A stretch of 64,000 nt of DNA, taken from NCBI RefSeq assembly GCF_900094555.1, contig NZ_FMAC01000003.1:310001-374000 (forward strand). Reading direction: 5' to 3'. The stretch's first letter is position 1, and each line of letters begins with the position of its first letter. The notes beneath the pieces were generated by a model, which saw only the letters and a program-made list of their open reading frames with translations, did no database searches and was not told where the DNA came from. Source of the DNA: Martinezella hainanensis. GTDB lineage: Bacteria > Pseudomonadota > Alphaproteobacteria > Rhizobiales > Rhizobiaceae. Both the position numbers and the translations under genes were made by a program. Shown piece after piece: positions 25,664-34,812 of this stretch.

Positions 25664-25822
25664 ATGCGGCCGCAGCGGAAGCCATTCGTGGTCGAGATCA
25701 AGAAGAACAGACGCCCCCACTCAAAGTCCTCTCCTGCACAAGCGAACCGTGAAAGTCCGAGCGCGCAGAAAGCTGCTGGGGCGAATGTGGGCCTGACCCC
25801 TCAGAATAGGGATCGAGGCTGA
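25664..25822 (+). CDS. Small basic hypothetical protein
   Basis: A 52-residue, Lys/Arg-rich protein (MRPQRKPFVVEIKKNRRPHS at the start). AAAGGA precedes the ATG, and its TGA overlaps the ATG of the next small gene, a sign of real translation coupling. Basic, probably unstructured at the C-terminus. It may bind nucleic acid; this is inference. Not recognised as a named family. Confidence 0.5.
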   Translation: MRPQRKPFVVEIKKNRRPHSKSSPAQANRESPSAQKAAGANVGLTPQNRDRG

Positions 25823-26061
25823 TGGTCAGTCGCAACATTCCTCACGAATATTTCCTGCTCTCAGCAACAAGGCAGGAAGGTCCGGTTGTTGGCTATGTCA
25901 ACGGTAAACCGATTTCGGCTGCCGTCGTCGACAGCAATGGCAGCCGTTATCGTTTCGCCGGCATTGCCTCCCGGGATCGCCAGGGCAGGCTCGACGTCCT
26001 GTCGCTCAGGCAGGGAGAATGGATCGTTGCGCCAGATCTGGTCTATGAGGCGGCAGCCTAG
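25822..26061 (+). CDS. Small hypothetical protein
   Basis: A 79-residue protein starting inside the stop of the preceding small gene. Beta-rich look: YFLLSATRQEGPVVGYVNGK and YRFAGIASRDRQGRLDVLSL, ending in IVAPDLVYEAA. Not recognised. Together with the 52-residue gene it forms a coupled pair behind the hydratase gene. Confidence 0.55.
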   Translation: MVSRNIPHEYFLLSATRQEGPVVGYVNGKPISAAVVDSNGSRYRFAGIASRDRQGRLDVLSLRQGEWIVAPDLVYEAAA

Positions 26062-26189
26062 CGCCGAGCCTCCCAAGTGCCCTCCAGCATCGGCTCCATG
26101 TCGAATATCTCAGCCTCTTTGGCGACTTCCGTCTGGTGGTCGGGCGTGATCTCGATCAGGATGCGTCGAGAAGAATGGAGGCCCAATAC

Positions 26190-27086
26190 ATGTCATTTCG
26201 CTACGCTTACGCGATCGGACTGCTGACTGCTCTTGCCCTGGTACCCGCCGACACCGCGCTTGCTCGCGCCACTCAACTGCAGGTCGGCGTCGGCGCGCAA
26301 TACGACACCTCCCATGTCTATATCGATGCCAACAAGGTGGATGCTTTCGCCAGCAGCTTCCTGGGGACGTTCGGTGGCACCAGCACGAAGCAGGCGGTCG
26401 CCACGGTGACACCGACGCCGAGCAGCACCACATCGCAACTGCTGCAAACTCCGGTCGGCACCGTCTCGCTTTTCGGCTTCAAGACGCCGATTCCCTATCC
26501 GTTCGGTGCGGAGCGAACGGGTTACCTCGTCACCGATATGGATCAGGCGCTTGCCGCGGCCCGAGCCGCAGGCGCAGCCCTCGTCGTCGGCGTCTTCCCT
26601 GATCCGATCGGCCGTGACGCAGTCATTCAATGGCCAGGCGGCGTCAACATGCAGCTCTACTGGCATACGACCAAGCCGAATTACGCGGCTTTGGAAACCA
26701 TCCCGGAGAACCGTGTCTACGTGTCCCCGGATACTGCGGACAAGTTCGCCAAGTCCTTCCTGGCTTTCTCGAAGGGCAAGGTCGTCTCTGACGACAAGAA
26801 GGCTTCTGGTGTCGAAATCGGCCGTCCCAACGACACGTTTCGACGGATCCGTATCGAGTCCATTTTCGGCAAGATGACCGTACTTGTTACGGACGGGCAT
26901 CTGCCATTCCCATACGGCCATGAAACGACCGGCTATGAGGTTATGGATCTCGCCGCGACGCTTGATAAGGCCAAAGCCAATGGTGCAACCGTGCTTGCCG
27001 ACCCCTACATTTCGGACAGGCGCTTGGCGGCGATGGTTGAATTTCCCGGCGGCTATGTCGCGGAGATCCATGCAGCAGCGAAATAA
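26190..27086 (+). CDS. Exported glyoxalase/VOC-fold protein
   Basis: A 298-residue protein with a Sec signal peptide (MSFRYAYAIGLLTALALVPA, cleavage near ALA) followed by two repeated VOC-like halves: a first half around TGYLVTDMDQALAAARAAGA and a second around TGYEVMDLAATLDKAKANGA, each ending in a strand such as VIQWPGGVNMQLYW or MVEFPGGYVAEI. VOC proteins normally act in the cytoplasm on metal-bound small molecules; export is unusual. ATG 26190 with GGAGG eight bases upstream is favoured. Substrate unknown. It is convergent with the reductase gene at 27123. Confidence 0.72.
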   Translation: MSFRYAYAIGLLTALALVPADTALARATQLQVGVGAQYDTSHVYIDANKVDAFASSFLGTFGGTSTKQAVATVTPTPSSTTSQLLQTPVGTVSLFGFKTPIPYPFGAERTGYLVTDMDQALAAARAAGAALVVGVFPDPIGRDAVIQWPGGVNMQLYWHTTKPNYAALETIPENRVYVSPDTADKFAKSFLAFSKGKVVSDDKKASGVEIGRPNDTFRRIRIESIFGKMTVLVTDGHLPFPYGHETTGYEVMDLAATLDKAKANGATVLADPYISDRRLAAMVEFPGGYVAEIHAAAK

Positions 27087-27122
27087 GCGCTACTGCCTTC
27101 CAGCATCGTCTATGGCGCGATC

Positions 27123-27848
27123 TCAAGCGATCAAATAGCCGCCATCGATCGGCATGGAGATGCCGTTCACCATGGCCGCAGCGTCGGAAAGCAGGAATAG
27201 GATCACCTCCGCAACCTCTGCCGGTTCGACAAAGCGGCCAGCCGGAATGCGATAGCGCATGGGTGCTGCCTTTGCGGGGTCGCTCCATGCCTTGACGGCC
27301 ATCGGCGTCAGCGTCACGGTTGGATGCACGCCGTTGACGCGAATGCCCTTGGGCGCCAATTCTCTGGCCATCACGCGCGTCAGACCGTCGAGCCCTCCTT
27401 TCGATGCGCAATAGGACGCATGGTCCGGTATGCCGATGAAGGCGGCAATGGAAGAGACATTGACGATTGCGCCGGGAAGGCCTCTGCCGATCAGTGAGCG
27501 TGCGAATTCCTGGGCCACGATCATCGGGGCGCGGGTGTTGACCGCATGCAGGTGATCGAAGGCTTCGACCGTGGTCTCGAGGAATGACTGCAGCTCGGTC
27601 GTGCCTGCGCAGTTGACAAGATAATCTGCCGGAAGCGCAGCGATTGCTGCCTGCCGGGTTCCATTGGCGTCGGCAAGATCGACCTGAATAGCTTCGCAGC
27701 CCAACTCATCACGCAAGGAAGCGACGTCCACTGCGCTTCTGGTCAGCGCCACGACATGCGCGCCGCGTTTTATCAGCATCTCCGCCGTCACGCGCCCGAT
27801 GCCCTTGCCTGCGCCGGTGACGATCACTCTCTTGCCTTCGAAACTCAT
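27123..27848 (-). CDS. Short-chain dehydrogenase, L-xylulose reductase (DCXR)-like
   Basis: A 241-residue SDR. Cofactor motif TGAGKGIG (about 11-18), NCAG, catalytic S-Y-K in VNVSS...YCASK. Its sequence tracks the vertebrate dicarbonyl/L-xylulose reductase remarkably well, including the C-terminal block with PTVTLTPM, WSDPAKA, RIPAGRF and FLLSD, so reduction of L-xylulose or a similar ketose to a polyol, or the reverse, is likely. It is divergent from the kinase at 28256; GGGAAG precedes the ATG at 27848, making longer upstream frames unlikely. Confidence 0.83.
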   Translation of the reverse strand: MSFEGKRVIVTGAGKGIGRVTAEMLIKRGAHVVALTRSAVDVASLRDELGCEAIQVDLADANGTRQAAIAALPADYLVNCAGTTELQSFLETTVEAFDHLHAVNTRAPMIVAQEFARSLIGRGLPGAIVNVSSIAAFIGIPDHASYCASKGGLDGLTRVMARELAPKGIRVNGVHPTVTLTPMAVKAWSDPAKAAPMRYRIPAGRFVEPAEVAEVILFLLSDAAAMVNGISMPIDGGYLIA

Positions 27849-27887
27849 TGGAACTTCCCTTTTCGATCTCCTGCCTGTTCCCCGATC

Positions 27888-27926
27888 GAAAATGCGAATG
27901 CGTCGAGGGTCAACATGAAAATGCGA
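27888..27926. promoter_or_regulatory. Direct repeat in the divergent promoter region
   Basis: GAAAATGCGA occurs at 27888-27897 and again at 27917-27926, 29 bases apart, in the 407-base gap between the reductase and the sugar kinase. It is a candidate regulator site. No other gene is seen in 27849-28255. Confidence 0.3.
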
Positions 27927-28255
27927 CATTCTATCCGAAGTGAACCGAATTTCTCCACGGGTGAAGGCATCCGCCAGCAGCGCAACTCGCTGAATTTCAA
28001 GGTGTTCGTGCTGGCGGTCCATAGTTGCCGCGTCGAAGGGTCGCGCGCGGAAGCCGCTGGAATCATGCTTGAATTCATTGCGACTTGCTGAAATCGCCAT
28101 GAAGAAAAGAATGCTTCTGGTCGGACGTTCAAGGCAGCATATATGTTTCGCCAGCACTTCTTTTCGCTGGAAAACAATCAGTCTTGCGATGAGGATGGAG
28201 CGTAACGACACGCTGCCGCGGGTTGAGAACAACAGGTATCGAAAGCAGGATTGCA

Positions 28256-29233
28256 ATGAGTTCAGTATTGGCGCCCGATCAGCTTGGCCCGACGGTCTGC
28301 GTCGGGGAAATCCTCGTGGAAATCGTCGCCACGACGGTCGGCAATGGCTTCATGGAGGCCCAGTCGCTCATCGGTCCCTTTGCCAGCGGTGCGCCGGCGA
28401 TCTTCATTTCCCAATGCGGTCGGCTTGGCGGCAGCGCGGCGATGATCGGCGCCGTAGGCGCGGATGATTTCGGCCGTGTGAATCTCGAAAGACTCAAGGG
28501 CGACGGTGTCGATATCTCGGCCATATCCGTCGATCCCGATTATCCGACGGGTAGCGCCTTCGTGCGCTATCGCGAGGATGGTTCCCGTGACTTCGTCTAT
28601 AATATCGCGACGTCCGCAGCCGCTCGCTTTGGCTGGAGCGAAGACGTCAGCAATCTCATCGGCCGGGCTGGGCACCTGCATGTGATGGGCTCTGCGCTAT
28701 CGGTTCCAAGCGCATGTGGGGTGATCGACAAGGCAGTTGATATCGTCAAGGCTCGCGGCGGCACGCTTTCCGTTGATCCGAACATTCGCAAGGAACTCAA
28801 GCTCGACGAGGCGACTGAACGGCGATTTGCCCGGCTTGTCGCCAAGGCCGATCTGTTGCTGCCCTCAGGAGAGGAGCTCGAGCGTGCGGCCGGCGTCGAG
28901 GGCGAAGCCAACGCGATCCGCCGTCTGTTCGAAATCGGAGTCAAGGAAATCGTGCTGAAGCGTGGAGCGGATGGCGCGACCTATTACAGCAGGGAAGGCG
29001 AGAGCATCGATGCGCCGGCCTTCGTCGTCAGGGAGGTCGATCCGACCGGTGCTGGCGATTGCTTCGGCGGCGCCTACCTCACCTGCCGCCGTCTGGGCAT
29101 GTCGCCGACAGACGCCCTAACCTATGCGGCCGCGGCCGGCGCGCGCAATGTCACCGTTGTTGGCCCGATGGAGGGAGCCGGCACCAGAGAACAACTCGAC
29201 GCATTCATTGCAGCCACGGAAAGACGTTCCTGA
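28256..29233 (+). CDS. PfkB-family sugar kinase, tagatose-kinase-like
   Basis: A 325-residue ribokinase-type enzyme. N-terminal [16 protein letters not shown] and [11 protein letters not shown] are typical of the branch that includes the rhizobial D-tagatose kinase of galactitol catabolism (recalled). The PfkB anion-hole/catalytic motif is [14 protein letters not shown] near residue 270 with the base Asp. It would phosphorylate a ketohexose or ketopentose in the cytoplasm. ATG 28256 is preceded by an AGGA; the upstream start at 28223 is less likely. It heads a polyol cluster with two dehydrogenases. Confidence 0.8.
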   Translation: MSSVLAPDQLGPTVCVGEILVEIVATTVGNGFMEAQSLIGPFASGAPAIFISQCGRLGGSAAMIGAVGADDFGRVNLERLKGDGVDISAISVDPDYPTGSAFVRYREDGSRDFVYNIATSAAARFGWSEDVSNLIGRAGHLHVMGSALSVPSACGVIDKAVDIVKARGGTLSVDPNIRKELKLDEATERRFARLVAKADLLLPSGEELERAAGVEGEANAIRRLFEIGVKEIVLKRGADGATYYSREGESIDAPAFVVREVDPTGAGDCFGGAYLTCRRLGMSPTDALTYAAAAGARNVTVVGPMEGAGTREQLDAFIAATERRS

Positions 29234-29417
29234 TGTGGACCCGTCCCCGCGAACTGGCGATGCTTGGAGGTGCAGGCCGTTCGCTGGGGACTGCTCCATA
29301 GGCCCGATAGACCTGATCGAACTGTGGATGTCGCAGACTATCCCGAGCTTCGCGAAGGATTGCCCGGTCTGCATTGCCGGCAAATGACAACTGTTTCAAC
29401 CCAAGGAGGAGAAGACG

Positions 29418-30143
29418 ATGGACGAATTGAAGGGGAAGATCGCCGCGGTGACCGGTGCGGCATCGGGGATCGGGCTGGCCTCGACGGAGGCCATGATTGC
29501 GGCTGGGGCGAAGGTCGTTCTCGTCGATCGGGATGAGAGAGCGTTGGCATCGGTGTGCGAGCGCCTAGGCGACCGAGCCGTCCCGCTTGCGGTCGATCTG
29601 CTCGATCCGGAACAATGCGCCGCACTGTTGGATGGCATTCTCGCCAAGGTCGATCACCTCGATATTCTCCACGCCAATGCCGGCACCTATATCGGCGGCG
29701 ACTTGATTGAGGCCAATCTCGACGCTATAGACAGGATGCTCAACCTCAACGTCAATGTCGTCATCAAGAATGTTCGAACCGTCGCGCCGCATATGATCGA
29801 GCGCGGGACGGGCGACATCATCGTCACGAGTTCGGTCGCGGGGCATTCCGCGATCTCTTGGGAACCTGTCTATTCGCCCTCAAAATGGGCGATGACCTGC
29901 TTCGTTCAGACCATGCGGCGCCAGCTTCTGAAGAGCGGTGTTCGTGTCGGCTCTGTTTCTCCAGGTCCCGTCATCAGCGCCTTGCTCGCCGACTGGCCCG
30001 AAGAAAACCTGCGCAAGGCCAAGGAAGCCGGTGCCTTGATCGAGCCCAAGGAAGTCGCCGATGCCATCATGTTCATGTTGACGCGCCCGCGCAACGTGAC
30101 CATCCGCGACGTCGTGGTTCTGCCAAGCGCCTTCGATATCTGA
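29418..30143 (+). CDS. rbtD: Ribitol 2-dehydrogenase-like SDR
   Basis: A 241-residue SDR closely matching enterobacterial ribitol dehydrogenase in recalled comparison: TGAASGIG, VDLLDPEQCAALLDGIL, DILHANAGTYIGG, WEPVYSPSKWA and the ending VTIRDVVVLPSAFDI. The usual catalytic triad reads S-Y-K in TSSVAG and YSPSK. It would oxidise ribitol or a similar polyol to D-ribulose with NAD. Strong AAGGAGGAG lies eight bases before the ATG. Twelve bases separate it from the next dehydrogenase, so they are cotranscribed. The symbol is by similarity only. Confidence 0.85.
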   Translation: MDELKGKIAAVTGAASGIGLASTEAMIAAGAKVVLVDRDERALASVCERLGDRAVPLAVDLLDPEQCAALLDGILAKVDHLDILHANAGTYIGGDLIEANLDAIDRMLNLNVNVVIKNVRTVAPHMIERGTGDIIVTSSVAGHSAISWEPVYSPSKWAMTCFVQTMRRQLLKSGVRVGSVSPGPVISALLADWPEENLRKAKEAGALIEPKEVADAIMFMLTRPRNVTIRDVVVLPSAFDI

Positions 30144-30154
30144 GGAGCAAAGCC

Positions 30155-30928
30155 ATGGGCTATCAGGAGAAATTCAAGCTTGATGGCGAGCGCGCCGTGG
30201 TTACGGGCGGTGGCCGCGCGATCGGCCTTTGCTGCGTAGAGGCGCTGGCCGAAGCGGGTGCCGCGGTCATCGTCATCGAGCGTAGCGAGGCCGATGCACG
30301 GGAAGCCCTCGCCTTGCGGGACAAGGGCTACGACGTCGATCTGAAGATCGGCGACGTCACGGACTCCGCACGAATGGAAGCGATCGCCACGGAACTCGCC
30401 GATAGCGGCCATGCCGCGACGATCCTGGTGAACAATGCCGGGATCGGCCAGAGCGGTATTCCCTCGCAGGACGTCACCGACGCCGATTGGCTTCGGATGA
30501 TGGATGTCAACGTCAACGGCGTGTTCTGGTGTTCGCGCGCCTTCGGCCGTCACATGGTTGCGGCAAGGCGCGGTGCTATCGTCAATCTCGGCTCGATGTC
30601 CGGAATCATCTGCAACCGGCCGCAACCGCAGACGCCATACAACGTTTCGAAAGCGGCGGTTCATCATCTCACGCGGTCGATGGCAGCCGAATGGGCGGAG
30701 CATGGCGTCCGGGTGAATGCCGTCGCCCCGACCTATATCGAGACGCCGATGGTGATGGCGGTCGAGGCCAATCGTGAACGCATTCCGGTCTGGCTTGCCG
30801 ATACGCCGATGGGGCGGATGGGGACGCCAGAGGAAGTCGCCAGCGCGGTTCTCTTCCTCGCATCGGGCGCCGCAAGCCTGATGACGGGTGCGATCGTCAA
30901 CGTGGATGCCGGCTTCACCTGCTGGTAA
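30155..30928 (+). CDS. Galactitol dehydrogenase-like SDR
   Basis: A 257-residue SDR resembling Rhodobacter galactitol dehydrogenase: FRLDG-like start (FKLDGERAVVTGGGRAIGL), NNAGIGQS, FWCSRAFGRHMVAARRGAIV, NLGSMSGIICNRPQ, catalytic YNVSK, and the C-terminal DAGFTCW that mirrors the GYTVW ending known to bind metal in that enzyme. It would convert a hexitol or pentitol to a ketose. ATG 30155 with GGAG seven bases upstream is clear. Together with the tagatose-like kinase it suggests galactitol to tagatose to tagatose phosphate; other polyols are possible. Confidence 0.83.
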   Translation: MGYQEKFKLDGERAVVTGGGRAIGLCCVEALAEAGAAVIVIERSEADAREALALRDKGYDVDLKIGDVTDSARMEAIATELADSGHAATILVNNAGIGQSGIPSQDVTDADWLRMMDVNVNGVFWCSRAFGRHMVAARRGAIVNLGSMSGIICNRPQPQTPYNVSKAAVHHLTRSMAAEWAEHGVRVNAVAPTYIETPMVMAVEANRERIPVWLADTPMGRMGTPEEVASAVLFLASGAASLMTGAIVNVDAGFTCW

Positions 30929-31244
30929 GCCTGTTCCGCCGGGGGAGATATCTTCGTTGCACGCGTAGCTGCTCGGCGGAGCGGGAGCTCTACGGCCCGC
31001 ATTCGGCCGGCGCGCACCCTTTGCCGTCGGCTGATGCCTCAAATTCCGAGAGCCGACTGACTATATATAGCTCGATCAATGATCGCGCAGACGGGTCGAG
31101 CTTACTCAACCTTGATGTCGCAAATGATCTGGATATTTTACCAGATTAAGTAGTACGCTTTCGATACCAATACCGGTGCGGGATTCTTCGTTGCCCTCGG
31201 GCCAGGGGGTCACCCGTCAAGGAAACGATAAACAGGTAGTTGTC
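30929..31244. other. Intergenic region before cfa
   Basis: 316 bases. A long-range inverted repeat of TCCGCCG / CGGCGGA near 30930-30975 could end the polyol operon. The cfa promoter should lie in the A/T-rich stretch 31050-31170. No gene seen. Confidence 0.4.
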
Positions 31245-32585
31245 ATGTTCCTAGAAGCAGCTCTTTCTCGCTTGATCAAAATCGGAACGCTTACGGTCAT
31301 TTTTCCGGATGGTTCCACGCGCAGTTTCGGTACGGGGTCGGAACCGCGGGCAACGATGAAAATCAATACCGCCCGTGCAAAACGCCGTCTGCTCCTGAAC
31401 CCGGCTCTGGCGCTGGGTGAGGCCTATATGGACGGCGAAATCGAGCCGGCATCCGGCGATCTCTATGAAATGACGGACTTGCTTGTCCTCAACATGATGG
31501 AAGGAGGGAGCCATCCTTTCGAAAAGCTGATGGAAAAAGTCCGCTGGCTGCGTCGAAATTTTGATCAATTGAATTTTGCCGGTCGCTCGAAGCGCAATGT
31601 CGCGCATCATTACGATCTCGACGCGCGGCTCTATTCGCTGATGCTGGATGACGACAGGCAATATTCCTGTGCCTATTTTCCCATCGGCGACGAGACGCTG
31701 GAGGAGGCGCAGCTCAAGAAGAAGCGGCATATCGCATCGAAGCTGATGCTCGATCGTCCGGGGCTCGAGGTTCTGGATATCGGCTGCGGATGGGGCGGCA
31801 TGGCGCTCTATCTTGCCAAGGAGTTCGGGGCGAAGGTGACCGGCCTCACTCTTTCGGAAGAGCAATTGCTGGCCGCAAAAGCCCGCGCAAAAGATGCGGG
31901 TCTGGAGCATATGGTCACGTTCGAGTTGCTGGATTATCGCTCCTGGACGCGTCCGGTCGACCGCGTCGTCTCGGTCGGCATGTTCGAGCATGTGGGCATC
32001 AACCACTACAAGACCTTCTTCGACAAGATCCGCTCCGTGCTCAAGGAAGACGGCGTCGCGCTGATCCACGCAATCGGCCGGGCCGATGGTCCTGGCAGCA
32101 CGAATCCGTGGATTGCCAAATATATCTTCCCCGGCGGCTATTCGCCGGCGGCCTCCGAAGTTCTGTCCGTGGTTGAGAAATCCGGTCTCTGGGCGACCGA
32201 CATCGAAATCCTGCGCCTGCATTATGCCAAGACGCTCGAGCAGTGGCGGAACCGCTTTATGAAGAACAGAGCCACCCTGGCAAAGCTCTATGACGAGCGG
32301 TTCTGTCGGATGTTTGAATTCTACCTGATCGGCTCCGAACTCGCCTTCCGGCGCATGGGGCACATGAACTGGCAATTGCAGCTGACGAAGAACGTCTCCG
32401 CCCTGCCGCTGGCACGTGACTACATGGTCGATATCGAACGGGCACGAGCTGCCATTGCCGAGCAGGGGAAGGTGGAACCGATCGAAGCCGCCAGCGCGCG
32501 CGCAAGACGAGATCTGACCTTGCATGACGAGCGCAAATCCCGTCAGCAAAATCAGCCTGGTACAGAGTCCTCGCGGAACCTCTAG
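31245..32585 (+). CDS. cfa: Cyclopropane-fatty-acyl-phospholipid synthase
   Basis: A 446-residue SAM-dependent methyltransferase that adds a methylene bridge to unsaturated membrane acyl chains. The N-terminal lipid-binding part spans about residues 1-115; the SAM motif is VLDIGCGWGGMALYLA, followed by TGLTLSEEQ, VGMFEHVG with the bicarbonate/active-site residues, and FPGGYSP. Length is slightly above E. coli Cfa and usual for rhizobia. ATG 31245 gives the family's normal N-terminus; 31176 adds an unrelated extension. It appears monocistronic. Confidence 0.92.
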   Translation: MFLEAALSRLIKIGTLTVIFPDGSTRSFGTGSEPRATMKINTARAKRRLLLNPALALGEAYMDGEIEPASGDLYEMTDLLVLNMMEGGSHPFEKLMEKVRWLRRNFDQLNFAGRSKRNVAHHYDLDARLYSLMLDDDRQYSCAYFPIGDETLEEAQLKKKRHIASKLMLDRPGLEVLDIGCGWGGMALYLAKEFGAKVTGLTLSEEQLLAAKARAKDAGLEHMVTFELLDYRSWTRPVDRVVSVGMFEHVGINHYKTFFDKIRSVLKEDGVALIHAIGRADGPGSTNPWIAKYIFPGGYSPAASEVLSVVEKSGLWATDIEILRLHYAKTLEQWRNRFMKNRATLAKLYDERFCRMFEFYLIGSELAFRRMGHMNWQLQLTKNVSALPLARDYMVDIERARAAIAEQGKVEPIEAASARARRDLTLHDERKSRQQNQPGTESSRNL

Positions 32586-32951
32586 AAACCGCTTGCGGCT
32601 TGGCATGACGGCGTGGCTCGAATATCGAGTGTGTCGTCTTGCCGGGCCACTCCTTCGGTGGCTAGCCGGTATATATCGCAGCCTCGGGCGAGTGGATGCC
32701 GGCCTACAATCAGAGCGCTTGAACCTCGGTGTCGCCGCGAGCGCTCGATGCGCTCGCTGAAATGCAAGATCTCTGTGGCTTTCCGCCCACACTCGTCGAT
32801 TGAGTTTGCATGGTCATGGTATTGGCGAACTTGTCATCGTAGGTCCCGAGTGGCTATGAGGTCATCACCACTTAATGATTAGACATGTCGCCTCTTTTGG
32901 CCTCATCGGTCGAAGGCGCGATATCAATGTGCGAGGTCTGTTAGGATAGGA
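32586..32951. other. Intergenic region, nothing identified
   Basis: 366 bases between cfa and the L,D-transpeptidase gene. Overlapping short frames have no ribosome site. No repeat or RNA feature recognised. Confidence 0.4.
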
Positions 32952-33719
32952 ATGCGCTCAACCAAGAATGAAAAGACTCTCTCCCGGCGCGCTTTCATGC
33001 TGGGGTCGATTTCTGTGACCGCAGCGCTTGCGGGCTGTGCCACCACGGCCCCGGTTCCAACTCCCATTGCAGCTCCGGTTCGTGTGCCGCCCGTCGTTCC
33101 CGTGGCGTCAGAACCTCAGAGCGTCATCGCGCCGGATCCCGAGCTTGAGGCCCGCTATGCCTCCGTGGTCGATGGCGGTCATGTCATTCCGGCGGTTCCC
33201 TATCGCAAGCTGGACCCGAAGTTTTATCGGCAGCGCGTTCCCGATCCGACCGGCGAAGCGCCGGGCACCGTCGTCGTGGATACGGTGTCGAGATTTCTCT
33301 ATGTCGTGGAGCGTGGTGGCACGGCCATGCGCTATGGCGTCGGCATTGGCCGCGACGGTTTTGCATGGCAGGGCGAAGGGATCATCCATTGGCGCCAGCA
33401 TTGGCCACGCTGGAAGCCGCCGGGAGACATGATCGCTCGCAAGCCGGAACTCGCGAAATATTCAGTTGCCAATGGTGGTATGGACCCGGGTATCAAGAAC
33501 CCTTTGGGTGCCCGCGCGCTTTACATCTTCCAGAACGGCAAGGATACGCTTTACCGTCTGCATGGGTCGCCGGAATGGCGCTCGATCGGCAAGGCGGCGT
33601 CATCAGGCTGCGTTCGCCTGGTCAATCAGGATGTCATCGATCTTTATGAACGCATTCCCTATCATGCGCGGATCGTCGTTCACCAGTCGCCGCTGCAAAG
33701 CAAAGGCGTTTCTGCCTGA
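32952..33719 (+). CDS. L,D-transpeptidase (YkuD family) with Tat/lipoprotein-like signal
   Basis: A 255-residue exported protein that would cross-link or modify peptidoglycan, or attach proteins to it. The N-terminus has SRRAFMLGS, a twin-arginine-like pattern, and the lipobox LAGC with C29, so it may be a lipoprotein. A proline-rich linker follows, then the YkuD catalytic domain (about 105-245) with H204 in LHGSPEW and the active-site cysteine C220 in SSGCVRL, R222 conserved. Rhizobia have many such enzymes. A strong hairpin follows the stop. Confidence 0.9.
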   Translation: MRSTKNEKTLSRRAFMLGSISVTAALAGCATTAPVPTPIAAPVRVPPVVPVASEPQSVIAPDPELEARYASVVDGGHVIPAVPYRKLDPKFYRQRVPDPTGEAPGTVVVDTVSRFLYVVERGGTAMRYGVGIGRDGFAWQGEGIIHWRQHWPRWKPPGDMIARKPELAKYSVANGGMDPGIKNPLGARALYIFQNGKDTLYRLHGSPEWRSIGKAASSGCVRLVNQDVIDLYERIPYHARIVVHQSPLQSKGVSA

Positions 33720-33725
33720 GTAAGC

Positions 33726-33748
33726 GGCTCCCCTCGAAAAGGGGAGCC
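33726..33748. terminator. Hairpin between convergent genes
   Basis: A perfect 9-bp stem GGCTCCCCT / AGGGGAGCC with a CGAAA loop begins six bases after the transpeptidase stop. There is no T-run, but its place between convergent genes suggests a terminator for both. Confidence 0.6.
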
Positions 33749-33798
33749 ACGTCTTCGGTTGATGGAGGGCGGCGCAGGATATCTGTGCCAATCAGCGA

Positions 33799-34695
33799 TC
33801 AGGGCAGGAGGCTGCGCTGCTGGCTTTGACGCTGTGCTTCCTGGGCGGCCTTGAGCTGTGCCTTCGTATACATCAGCGCATGTTCGGCAAGGTCGCGGCC
33901 ATCGTCCCACAGATTGCGCCAGATGCCGAGAATACCCTCGAGCGGCTGGCCGACGACTCGCGACGAGAAGGATTCGAACGTGATCGGTCCTTTGTAGCCG
34001 GAGCGGACGAGGGCTCTGAAGACGCCAGCAAGGTCGATCGTTCCCGAACCCATATAACCGCGATGGGAATCGCCGGTGTGGAAATAGCCGAGATAGTCGC
34101 CGGTTTCGAGAATGGCGGCCTGAATATCGGATTCCTCGATGTTCATATGGTAGACGTCGAGATGCACCTTCACGTTCGGCATGCCGATGCGCTTGCACAT
34201 CTCGACGGCCTGAGCGGCGGTATTCAGCACGTTGGATTCATAGCGATTGACCACTTCCAGAACGAGCGTGATGTCGCTTTTGGCCGCCGTCTCGGCTACC
34301 TGGCGCAGGATATCGACGGATTGTGCGACCCCTGCTGCCGTCGTCGGCTCGGTATATTTGCCGAAAGCGGAATGCAGGATGCCGCCGATATATTCGCCGC
34401 CGCAATCGCGGCAAACGGCGATCGCCTGCTCCAGCTTCGCCTTGCCACGCCGACCCTTTTCCCTGTCGCCGCTTGAGATGTCGGTGTCGAAATCGAGACC
34501 GAGCGAGAAGTTGATGCCGATGCCGTTCTTTTCGAGCTGGCGGCGGGTGAATTCCGGATCGATCAGGCTTGGGTCCAGCGCCGGTGCCTCGATGAAATCA
34601 TAGCCGACCTCGGCGCTGCTTGCGATTGCGCGGGCGCATTCGTCGCGGCTCCAGCCTGCCTCCCAGACCAGCGCGTGAACTCCCAGCTTGTTCAT
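33799..34695 (-). CDS. Ketose 3-epimerase (D-tagatose/D-psicose 3-epimerase family)
   Basis: A 298-residue TIM-barrel isomerase. The metal-binding quartet is E147 (LEVVNRYE), D180 and H183 (LDVYHMN), H206 (YFHTGDS) and E241 (TFESF), at the same spacing as the known E152, D185, H211, E246 of the family. The NRYESNVLNTA and MNIEE blocks are nearly identical to the Agrobacterium psicose epimerase as recalled. It interconverts ketoses at C3 in the cytoplasm. ATG 34695 has GGGAGGA five bases upstream. It is divergent from the LacI gene and probably serves the sugar system beyond it. Confidence 0.88.
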   Translation of the reverse strand: MNKLGVHALVWEAGWSRDECARAIASSAEVGYDFIEAPALDPSLIDPEFTRRQLEKNGIGINFSLGLDFDTDISSGDREKGRRGKAKLEQAIAVCRDCGGEYIGGILHSAFGKYTEPTTAAGVAQSVDILRQVAETAAKSDITLVLEVVNRYESNVLNTAAQAVEMCKRIGMPNVKVHLDVYHMNIEESDIQAAILETGDYLGYFHTGDSHRGYMGSGTIDLAGVFRALVRSGYKGPITFESFSSRVVGQPLEGILGIWRNLWDDGRDLAEHALMYTKAQLKAAQEAQRQSQQRSLLP

Positions 34696-34749
34696 GATCG
34701 TCCTCCCGGTTTCGTGGATGCAAAAATAGTTGCTGCAGTGCAAAAGACA

Positions 34750-34761
34750 TGAATCGTTTTA
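34750..34761. promoter_or_regulatory. LacI-type operator-like site A
   Basis: TGAATCGTTTTA. It matches 11 of 12 bases of the reverse complement (TGAAACGTTTTA) of the site at 34813-34824. Centres are 63 bp apart, six helical turns, in the divergent promoter between epimerase and LacI genes. Confidence 0.5.
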
Positions 34762-34812
34762 TACTTGTAAACACTCACGTTGACACCGCACATATACAGG
34801 TATAGCCTACAA

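Noticed and set aside
27123..28256. 377-residue version of the xylulose-reductase-like protein
   Set aside because: The added 136 N-terminal residues are not SDR-like, and the ribosome site and family start are at 27848.
31251..32792. 513-residue minus-strand frame opposite cfa
   Set aside because: cfa on the plus strand is a firm match; the opposite frame has no recognisable motif and is explained by codon bias.
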